From: Pyrinomonadaceae bacterium
Lineage (GTDB): Bacteria > Acidobacteriota > Blastocatellia > Pyrinomonadales > Pyrinomonadaceae
NCBI GenBank assembly: GCA_025922875.1
Contig: JAICGZ010000004.1
Span: 1 to 59,317, forward strand
Length of the DNA: 59,317 nucleotides
Direction: 5' to 3'
Shown: piece after piece, positions 53,508-59,317 of the stretch
Numbering within the stretch: the first letter of the stretch is position 1
How the letters are laid out: each line of letters begins with the position of its first letter
Position numbers and translations under genes: made by a program
Notes under the pieces: model-generated
Told to the model about the DNA's origin: nothing
Seen by the model: the letters and a program-made list of their open reading frames with translations, nothing else
Databases searched by the model: none

Positions 53508-54046
53508 TTGATGTTCACCGGTACCTTTAGATCGAGTGCGCCTGGCGCATAACAAACTTTGTCATCACATGCCTGGACGCGCAATTTCGCGAAAAGGTTG
53601 TGTTTGCCGGTCTGGACGGCGTGATCTACCTTCAGCCGCGCCGTCAGCGTGGTCTCTCCTTCGTAAACAGCCAGTGGCTTGTCGGCAAAAGAGAACTTTT
53701 TCGTCAGCGGGTCCGGGTACCTCATAAACTCGACCGCGATGCCATCTGCGGGTTGGATTTCGAGTTCGGTTGGTTTCAAGTATGAGAAGCTCGGAGGATT
53801 GGCGTTTACGTGATAACCGTCGGCGATCTTGAGTGACACTAAGACGTCGCCCGATTCGCCGCGCGCGAGAGTGGCTTCTTGTGGAGTCGCCTTGACGACA
53901 TCAGTCGAAGCTATGCGCGGCGGTTCGTTGGCTATGGCTCCGGGTGTTTCCGTGTTAGTCGCCGGTGATTTAGAACACGAGACCGCCAGCAAACCTAAGA
54001 TCAGCAACACGGTTCCTCTGCGTATCTCTGCGTTAGTTTTTCGCAT
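53504..54046 (-). CDS. Lipoprotein with DsbD N-terminal-like domain
   Basis: 180 aa. Lipobox LLAVSC after a short leader whose first codons (TNAEIRRG) derive from a repeat arm. The mature domain matches the DsbD-alpha/PF11412 fold: DGYHVNANPPSFSYLKPTELEI... and KLRVQACDDKVCYAPGALDLKVPV, whose C-x4-C is the redox pair in the family (Q.CxDxxCY.P). Here it is a free lipoprotein rather than part of a membrane DsbD, so it could pass electrons from a separate transporter or protect Cys of secreted proteins. First gene of a three-gene operon. Confidence 0.85.
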   Translation of the reverse strand: MRKTNAEIRRGTVLLILGLLAVSCSKSPATNTETPGAIANEPPRIASTDVVKATPQEATLARGESGDVLVSLKIADGYHVNANPPSFSYLKPTELEIQPADGIAVEFMRYPDPLTKKFSFADKPLAVYEGETTLTARLKVDHAVQTGKHNLFAKLRVQACDDKVCYAPGALDLKVPVNIK

Positions 54047-54086
54047 GGATTTAGTTTAACGCAGAGACCGCAGAGAAATGCAGAGG
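54015..54086. repeat. Hairpin element, ccacagag/cgcagag flavour
   Basis: Cctctgcgtatctctgcgtta and taacgcagagaccgcagagaaatgcagagg pair with one extra repeat unit bulged out. The left arm lies in the first codons of the lipoprotein gene 53504-54046. Confidence 0.75.
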
Positions 54087-54099
54087 CCCACTAGAAAAT

Positions 54100-55029
54100 T
54101 TACTCTGCACTCGGAGTCGACAGCGCTTCCGCTAAACGCATCCGCTTCGCGCGACGCACCACATACCGGAGTACCAAACCCGAGGGCAACACGACAAACA
54201 CCAGCACCGGAAGTATCACGATCACAAAGCGAACAAAGAAGAGAACCATTTCCGATGCTAATTCGAGACTGTCTGAAACAGCGTCACGCAAGTTGCTGCG
54301 AAAACCTGTCGTGCTCACTGTTACCACTTTCGGCGCCTGAATGTTGATCGTGATCGTCGAAAGGCGCGAACGGTTTTCGAGGAAGCGTTTGCGTCCTTCC
54401 AACTTCTCAATGTCGGTTCTGACTTCAGCGATCTGGCGCTGTACTTCGAGTGCATCAGCGACTTTACTCGCGTCTTTCATTATCTCGAGAAACTGAAGTT
54501 CGAGAGCTTTCTGCGTCTTGATACGCGCTTCGAGATCGATAAAGTCTTCGGTTACGTCCTGGCTGGTTACGTTTGCTTCGGGAATGTTGCCGGCCAATGT
54601 TTTGATCTGATCGAGTGCGGGCCCAAATTGCGTCGCGGGAATACGGACCACGAGCTTGATGTCGAGGGTACGTTTCGCCGGATCGATGTTCTCTCGTTGT
54701 TTTGCTTCCGAGGTGACGACGAAGCCGCCATGCGATTCGGCTATGGCAGTCACGCGGTGCTGTGCTTCGGTTGTCGAAGCAACTTCCATCGTGATATCGG
54801 CGTTGCGAATGATCTTCCGGTCGGCAGCTTCGGCAGTTGACTCAGCTCTATCGACATCAGTGAGCGAGACTTTCTGCTGTTGCGCACCATAATTTTCCGT
54901 TTTCGCCTGCTCAGCAGCAGTATGCGCAGGCTGGGTGGCGGTAACGGACCGCATTTCGGATTGATATTGCCGGGAGCAGGACAATGAGAAGCTCAGCAGG
55001 GCAAGCAACAGGATGATGGGAGATTTCAT
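54100..55029 (-). CDS. DUF4349 lipoprotein
   Basis: 309 aa. Lipobox FSLSC after [12 protein letters not shown]4349 domain follows (RKIIRNADITMEV..., VRIPATQFGPALDQIKTLAGNIPEANVTSQDVTEDFIDLEARIKTQKALELQFLEIM), then coiled coil (EVQRQIAEVRTDIEKLEGRKRFLENRSRLSTITINI) and a C-terminal membrane helix (MVLFFVRFVIVILPVLVFVVLPSGLVL). Envelope protein of unknown function. An upstream gap of 133 nt separates it from the toxin gene. Confidence 0.88.
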   Translation of the reverse strand: MKSPIILLLALLSFSLSCSRQYQSEMRSVTATQPAHTAAEQAKTENYGAQQQKVSLTDVDRAESTAEAADRKIIRNADITMEVASTTEAQHRVTAIAESHGGFVVTSEAKQRENIDPAKRTLDIKLVVRIPATQFGPALDQIKTLAGNIPEANVTSQDVTEDFIDLEARIKTQKALELQFLEIMKDASKVADALEVQRQIAEVRTDIEKLEGRKRFLENRSRLSTITINIQAPKVVTVSTTGFRSNLRDAVSDSLELASEMVLFFVRFVIVILPVLVFVVLPSGLVLRYVVRRAKRMRLAEALSTPSAE

Positions 55030-55162
55030 GATTGGCCTCCATGCAAGTATCGGTATTACGGTGTTGGAACGTTAGATACACCGAACACTTGCACGTATTG
55101 TTATTGAGACCAACGTGAGTTCCCACAGTCTCGCGGGGTGGAAGCCCGTTATGATGAGAAGA

Positions 55163-55351
55163 CTAGTCGACGGTCAACAAGCGCTTGCCATGAACGATAG
55201 CAGCAATCGTAACGACGTTTTCATCAACTCGATAGATGATTCGATAGCTATAAGCGAACCATTCACGAATACTTTCATCAAGAGAGATATATTGAGCAAT
55301 CGCTTCGAGGTCTTCAACAGCGCGTGAGGACCACTCTACTCGGTAAGCCAT
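55163..55351 (-). CDS. ParE/RelE-type toxin with internal deletion
   Basis: 62 aa. The N-terminus MAYRVEWSSRAVEDLEAIAQYIS and the C-terminus ESIREWFAYSYRIIYRVDENVVTIAAIVHGKRLL match ParE toxins closely, but the roughly 30 residues that normally link them (helix 2 and the strand carrying FPxxGR) are gone and the join is in frame. Normal ParE has about 95-100 aa. The toxin is probably inactive. Its start overlaps the antitoxin stop by 16 nt. Confidence 0.8.
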   Translation of the reverse strand: MAYRVEWSSRAVEDLEAIAQYISLDESIREWFAYSYRIIYRVDENVVTIAAIVHGKRLLTVD

Positions 55352-55587
55352 TTGCCTGGCTGCCGCTCGACTTCTTCTTGAGGAATGGTTCCTTGAGCCT
55401 CAGCTGCTTCAAGCCCATTACGCACCTTCTCGATGACATACAGGTGGTATTGAATGTCCTCAAGCGAACAATCGTCAGGCAATCTATTTAACAAGGCGTG
55501 AACTTCTTGCTTAACCGTATTCAGATGCAGGAATTTACCATAAGATTGCGAAGCCCCGCACGTGAATGGGAGCATCGGTAATATCAC
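55336..55587 (-). CDS. ParD-like antitoxin of the toxin pair
   Basis: 83 aa from GTG 55587, which overlaps the stop of the NtrC-type gene as GTGA. The conserved part begins around TVKQEVHALLNRLPDDCSLEDIQYHLYVIEKVRNGLEAAEAQGTIPQEEVERQPGKWLTE, typical of antitoxins paired with ParE. The first 20 residues (LPMLPFTCGASQSYG) look non-conserved, and the true start could be an internal CTG. It is upstream of the toxin, the usual order. Confidence 0.75.
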   Translation of the reverse strand: MILPMLPFTCGASQSYGKFLHLNTVKQEVHALLNRLPDDCSLEDIQYHLYVIEKVRNGLEAAEAQGTIPQEEVERQPGKWLTE

Positions 55588-56936
55588 TCGCCTTCTTCGC
55601 CGTCCCTGTCGCCGTCGGGCTTCTTGATGCCGAACTTTTCCAAACGATATTGAAGGGTTCTAAAAGTGAGGCCGAGGAGTTTGGCGGCTTTGGTGATGTT
55701 GTAGTCCGTCTGCTCCATGGCCTGGGTGATCAGGTTGCGCTCGACGTCTTCGAAGTTGATTCCCTCGGCAGGTAACTTGAATGCTCCGTCCGCCGCTGGT
55801 CCAATTTCCTGACGTACCTCAGAAGGCAAGTCTTCCAAAGTGATCAGATCGCCTTCGCTCAAAAGTATCGCGCGCTCGATTGCCGACTCCAGTTGACGCA
55901 CGTTCCCCGGCCAACTGTACTCGTTCATTAACTTCTTCGTCTCCGGAGTTAGACCATTCACCGGCCGCGATGAGTTGTTCGTGTGTTTCCTGAGGAAGTA
56001 GTCGATCAAAACCGGAATGTCCTCACGTCGTTCGCGCAGCGGTGGCACGTCGATGGACAACACATTGATGCGGTAATAAAGATCGTCTCTGAAACGCCCG
56101 TCAGCGACCATCGCTCGCAGATCTCTGTTCGTCGCAGCAATCACTCGAACATCCACGCTGATCTCGTGGGTACCACCGACGCGCCGGATCTTCCGCTCCT
56201 GGAGTGCGCGCAAAAGCTTCGCTTGAATGCCAACATCAAGCTCGGCAATCTCATCAAGAAACAACGTCCCGCGATCCGCGATCTCAAACAGTCCTTTCTT
56301 CTCCGCATGAGCGCCGGTGAACGACCCCTTCTCGTGTCCGAACAGTTCCGACTCGAGCAGGTTCTCGTTGATCGCAGCGCAGTTCACTGCCTGAAACATT
56401 TCCTCAGAACGCGGCGACTGATTGTGGACCGCTCTCGCAATCAACTCCTTGCCGGTACCAGACTCGCCGCGAATCAACACCGTCGAGTTTGAGCGCGCGA
56501 CTTTCAGGATCATCTTTTTCACTGACTCCATCTTCGGAGACGCGGAGATGATCTCGGTATCGATAGCATCGAGACGATCCAGTGCGCGATTGATTGTTTC
56601 CAGCAGCGCGGCCTTGTCATAAGGTTTTTCGAGATAGTCGAACGCGCCGCGACGCAGTGCTTCTTTCGCCGACTCGATCGATCCATGCGCGGTGAGCAGG
56701 ATCACGATGATGGAAGAGTCGTAGGCCAGCAGGTGTTGCAGCAACTCGATGCCGTCCATGCCCGTCATCTTCAGATCAGTCAACGCCAGATCGAATCTTC
56801 GATCCCTGGCGAACTTGAGTGCTGCCTCGCCAGACGCTGCTGTCGTAACGTCGTAACCTTCCTCCGCGAGGATCAACTCGAGAATTTCTCTCTGCGACTT
56901 TTCGTCGTCTACAACCAAAATGTTTTTTCGTGCCAT
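55584..56936 (-). CDS. NtrC-family sigma-54-dependent response regulator
   Basis: 450 aa. Receiver domain (ILVVDDEKSQREILELI, phospho-Asp in LALTDLKM near residue 53), AAA+ domain with Walker A GESGTGKE, GSFTGA sigma-54 loop (near 205), Walker B TLFLDEIAEL, R-finger region, and a Fis-type HTH (YNITKAAKLLGLTFRTLQYRLEKFGI, about 405-432). Works with sigma-54 RNA polymerase. It pairs with the sensor kinase gene, 3 nt upstream, and its stop overlaps the antitoxin start, so TA genes may be read with it. Confidence 0.95.
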   Translation of the reverse strand: MARKNILVVDDEKSQREILELILAEEGYDVTTAASGEAALKFARDRRFDLALTDLKMTGMDGIELLQHLLAYDSSIIVILLTAHGSIESAKEALRRGAFDYLEKPYDKAALLETINRALDRLDAIDTEIISASPKMESVKKMILKVARSNSTVLIRGESGTGKELIARAVHNQSPRSEEMFQAVNCAAINENLLESELFGHEKGSFTGAHAEKKGLFEIADRGTLFLDEIAELDVGIQAKLLRALQERKIRRVGGTHEISVDVRVIAATNRDLRAMVADGRFRDDLYYRINVLSIDVPPLRERREDIPVLIDYFLRKHTNNSSRPVNGLTPETKKLMNEYSWPGNVRQLESAIERAILLSEGDLITLEDLPSEVRQEIGPAADGAFKLPAEGINFEDVERNLITQAMEQTDYNITKAAKLLGLTFRTLQYRLEKFGIKKPDGDRDGEEGE

Positions 56937-56939
56937 ATT

Positions 56940-58445
56940 CTATTTCTCTTTCGCCGGCAGGATTATCGTGAACGTCGTACCGCCACCTTCCTTTGAAGCA
57001 ACACTGATCGTGCCGCCATGATCGTCGACTGCTTTTTTTACAATCGCGAGGCCCAGGCCAGTGCCAGTCTCCTTCGTCGAAAAATACGGTTCGAAAACTT
57101 TCGAGATATCCTGGGCCGCAATACCACATCCACTGTCGGTGATTTCAACCTTAACAAAGTCCGCGTCCGTGTTCGATAACTTGATCGAGATACTGCCTCC
57201 TGCGCCATCGATTGCTTCGACCGCGTTAATGACGAGATTAGTGAAAACTGATCGCAACGATTCGCGATCGGCAAGTACCGGCGGCAGCGTGCCGTCTTGA
57301 ATTATTTCGGTCTCAATGCCGCATTCCTCAGCCCTGGCTTCAACAAGACGGAGCGCATCTTCCGCTTCGATACGGATATCCACGTTTTGCAGATCGAGTT
57401 TTGACGGCCGCGAATACTTCAGGAAGTCGGTAATGTGACGGTTGATGCGGGCGACTTCGGTCTTTAATTGATCGGCAAGCCGGACGAACGTCGCTCTCTT
57501 GTTCGGATCGCTCGGAGCAAATGAAGATCGAAGGTGATCGAGCGTCAGGTTGATGTAGTTAAGCGGGTTACGAATCTCGTGTGCGATCGCCGCGGCGAGC
57601 CGTCCGACGACTGCGCCTTTCTCGGCTTGATGAAGCTGAGTCTCGAGTTCGCGAGCTCGTCCGAGTTTCGCAGTCATCTCGTTGAAGGCGGAAGCGAGCG
57701 TGCCCATCTCGTCGTGTCGATCGGACTGCACCTGAACATCGAAGTTGCCGCCGGCGACTTTACGCGCGGCGATTGAAAGTTCCTTGATCGGCCGAGTGAA
57801 ACGCCAAACGAAGAAGCCGGTGATCAGCGTAGTAACGAACAACACTGCGAGCGTATACAGCGCAGAACGCGACGCCTGTCTTTCCAAAACATTTGTCAGT
57901 ATGTTGGCGGAATCGAGCACGACGATGATGAAGCGCCGGCCGCGATCAGTCTGCACCGGAAAATAGAACGCGCCCGCTTGACCGAAATCAGTAGTCGCCG
58001 AGGGCGGAATCCAGGCAGGAAGTTGTTCGTGCTGGTTTGTAAACTGGACCGCACTTCTCAGCGGCAGGAGTTGAATGTCTTTGAACTGAACATAAGTGGT
58101 TTGATCTTCGCGTTCCCGTGGATTGAATTCGGGGATAACGCTATCAAGCACGTTACCGTCATCGTCCAGCACCAGAATGTTTTTGACTCGAACATTCTTT
58201 TGATTCAGTAATGGCTCCTGCAGGCCGCCGATTATCTGATCAAGGTACTGCTCGCTCTGGAGGCTTTCCAAACCCAGCGCGATGCCGGTCATGATCGCTT
58301 GTTCCTGTTCGATGATCATGCGCGCGTTGGCGCGAACCGTGCGCAGGTTGAAGTAGTACTGAATGCCGAGGGTCAGACCGAGCATCAACGCCAGCAACAG
58401 CAGGAGCCGGGCTCGAAAACTTTGTATCTGGGCGCGCAGTCTCAT
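56940..58445 (-). CDS. Membrane sensor histidine kinase, NtrB type
   Basis: 501 aa. TM1 LLLLLALMLGLTLGIQYYF, an extracytoplasmic sensor of about 160 residues, TM2 LAVLFVTTLITGFFVWRF, HAMP (RPIKELSIAARKVAGGNFDVQV), then HisKA with AAIAHEIRNPLNYINLTLDHL (His near 290) and a complete HATPase: NLVINAVEAI, DSGCGI, TGTGLGLAIVKK. The intact N- and G-boxes contrast with the degraded kinase at 4191. Cognate partner of the NtrC-type regulator. Signal unknown. Confidence 0.95.
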   Translation of the reverse strand: MRLRAQIQSFRARLLLLLALMLGLTLGIQYYFNLRTVRANARMIIEQEQAIMTGIALGLESLQSEQYLDQIIGGLQEPLLNQKNVRVKNILVLDDDGNVLDSVIPEFNPREREDQTTYVQFKDIQLLPLRSAVQFTNQHEQLPAWIPPSATTDFGQAGAFYFPVQTDRGRRFIIVVLDSANILTNVLERQASRSALYTLAVLFVTTLITGFFVWRFTRPIKELSIAARKVAGGNFDVQVQSDRHDEMGTLASAFNEMTAKLGRARELETQLHQAEKGAVVGRLAAAIAHEIRNPLNYINLTLDHLRSSFAPSDPNKRATFVRLADQLKTEVARINRHITDFLKYSRPSKLDLQNVDIRIEAEDALRLVEARAEECGIETEIIQDGTLPPVLADRESLRSVFTNLVINAVEAIDGAGGSISIKLSNTDADFVKVEITDSGCGIAAQDISKVFEPYFSTKETGTGLGLAIVKKAVDDHGGTISVASKEGGGTTFTIILPAKEK

Positions 58446-58891
58446 CGAAAACTAAGAGGAGCGTATGAGCATCAGACGTTGCGTCTTGGAGAAACGAACG
58501 CTTTAGGCGTTTATCTTTATTTTACGGTCTGACAAACACAGGGCCCGCGCGAGTGGAACCCTCTAAATTGGAACAACCCGATGGCGGTAGCACATTGCGT
58601 TCCAGCGAAATATGTATAATCGATTACTTTTTCATTGCCCTCAAGTAGCTGTTGATGTTATATTTGCGGCGGTCTCAAATCAATGTCCCCAGAGACCGCC
58701 CGTTAGGGAAACTCTTCCCGCCCTCAATGTTGCAGCAGAAGGTTTGTAGAAGTACGAAAAGAGGCGTTTTTGAGAAAGCTCAGAACTGCAAAAGGTTTTT
58801 CATTTGAGGAAGGTTGCCAGACTCGGCAACTGAAGTTTCGACGTACTCACGAGTTGGTGAGTAATCCCTAAAAGAAAGGTACTGAGGCCTG
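58446..58891 (+). other. 446-nt gap with several perfect hairpins
   Basis: No gene was found. Reading plus, the stems are GGCGGTCTC/GAGACCGCC (58668-58700), GGGAA/TTCCC (58706-58719), GTTGCC/GGCAAC (58813-58830) and TACTCAC/GTGAGTA (58844-58863), the last 28 nt before the ATG at 58892. The density of stems suggests a structured leader RNA. It matches no riboswitch class I can name. GAGG precedes the ATG by 4 nt. Confidence 0.45.
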
Positions 58892-59317
58892 ATGACTCTA
58901 GATTTCTATTCCCCTAAGTCCCGGCGGTTCGTTTTTGTGCTATTTATCTTAATTTGCCTGGCTTTTTCCGGGACAGTCTTCGGGAAGAAGAAACAATCCT
59001 CGGGCAGAAGTGCCCGCAGTCAGAAAAGTAAAAAATCCACTGCAAAAAATCGCTCGACGTCACGGCGAGGTCGCCAGGTTGCGAGGAGTTCGCGACGCGG
59101 CCGCGGCAGCCGTCTTTCGGCTCGTGAAGCTCGGCGACAAGAAGCTAATTCGGTACGCGCGCTACAGCGAAGACTCGGCCGGCCGCTCACTAAGCGCGAG
59201 TTGCGTCGCATGTCCGCTCGTAATCGTCGAGCCGTTCTCGCCGCGCGACGCAGGGCGGAAGCGGCACGCCGGGCCGCAATCGCACGACAGATCGCTTTGG
59301 ATAGGGCCATGCGCGCA
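58892..59317 (+). CDS. Exported Arg/Ala-rich protein, N-terminal part
   Basis: The frame from ATG 58892 is open for 142 codons to the window edge, so it is not in the ORF track. A membrane anchor or signal peptide spans about 13-30 (FVFVLFILICLAFSGTVFG), followed by a Lys/Ser/Arg-rich linker and an Arg/Ala-rich helix (RRAEAARRAAIARQIALDRAMRA). N-terminal regions like this precede penicillin-binding transpeptidase domains in some Acidobacteria; that identity is a guess, as the catalytic part is outside the window. The minus ORF 59020-59310 is its shadow. Confidence 0.75.
   Translation, partial: MTLDFYSPKSRRFVFVLFILICLAFSGTVFGKKKQSSGRSARSQKSKKSTAKNRSTSRRGRQVARSSRRGRGSRLSAREARRQEANSVRALQRRLGRPLTKRELRRMSARNRRAVLAARRRAEAARRAAIARQIALDRAMRA

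Noticed and set aside
58733-58830. Possible GEMM (cyclic di-GMP) riboswitch because of GAGAAAGCTC followed by CTGCAAAAGG
   Set aside because: The closing GCC and the conserved GGCAAACC/CGCAAAGCC core are absent; left as an unassigned structured leader.
59020-59310. Minus-strand Arg/Ala-rich ORF of 96 aa
   Set aside because: Mirror image of the Arg-rich coding sequence on the plus strand, which has a start, a ribosome binding site and a signal sequence.

Overview
The window reads as chromosomal DNA from an uncultured or little-studied member of the Acidobacteriota, most likely the Blastocatellia/Pyrinomonadales side. This is inferred from gene content: a Ser/Thr kinase with a TPR sensor half, a DUF4388-DnaJ-TPR protein, a secreted VWA protein with the acidobacterial type of N-terminus, a BlaR1-HEAT fusion, an ECF sigma factor with a FecR-type anti-sigma, and DUF4349 and DUF6941 proteins. 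The DNA is moderately GC-rich. No marker gene settles the taxonomy. There is no prophage, IS element or CRISPR array. Genes are dense and mostly in short co-directional runs.

Layout. 1-2.4 kb: a membrane ORF cut by the left edge, a small ORF, a D12-type adenine methyltransferase homologue that has lost DPPY, and an HD-GYP phosphohydrolase. 2.5-9.3 kb: DUF4388-DnaJ-TPR protein (-); then on + a cytosolic histidine kinase with a degraded ATP-binding half, a GNAT acetyltransferase, an M20-type protein lacking metal ligands, and ligA. 9.4-12.4 kb: DUF6941 protein, Fis-type HTH protein, tRNA-Leu(CAG) with encoded CCA and its own terminator, an Arg-rich secreted protein, YggS-type PLP protein and YggT. 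12.5-16.3 kb: transmembrane Ser/Thr kinase and YebC. 16.3-25.1 kb: one giant cyclic beta-1,2-glucan synthase (-). 25.2-34.5 kb: ruvC, a secreted SH3-like protein, a clan AA protease, ECF sigma factor and ZAS-FecR anti-sigma, then a membrane protein and two ABC-2 ATPase/permease pairs. 34.5-36.8 kb: BlaI/BlaR1-like pair with visible operators. 36.9-43.0 kb: S33 hydrolase, Mpg, TauE, two EEP-fold phosphoesterases around a nucleotidyltransferase-like gene, an unknown protein and Bcp. 43.1-52.8 kb: gamma-glutamyltransferase, a terminator-linked small ORF, S9 peptidase, a secreted protein with a pilin-like C-terminus, an orphan LysW-like protein, VWA protein, carboxypeptidase-regulatory-like protein, excisionase-type HTH protein. 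52.8-59.3 kb: a DsbD-N-like lipoprotein operon, DUF4349 lipoprotein, a decayed ParE/ParD-like module, an NtrC-type regulator with its sensor kinase, and a secreted Arg-rich protein cut by the right edge.

The strongest unexplained signal is intergenic. About twenty gaps hold long, near-perfect self-complementary elements whose arms are short tandem quasi-repeats with a period of roughly 9-14 nt. They fall into at least six flavours (gccacaaag.., ccacagag.., cgcgcaaagg.., ccacggatt.., caggattta.., ggcaattgg..). They usually start within a few bases of a stop codon. One forms the intrinsic terminator of tRNA-Leu. Several run into coding sequence and supply the first or last residues of proteins.

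Other points of note are a LysW-like carrier with an atypical acidic tail and no partner enzymes, a 43-codon ORF with its own terminator opposite the S9 peptidase leader, duplicated palindromes around the blaI promoter, several enzyme homologues with missing catalytic residues, and an in-frame deletion in a ParE toxin.
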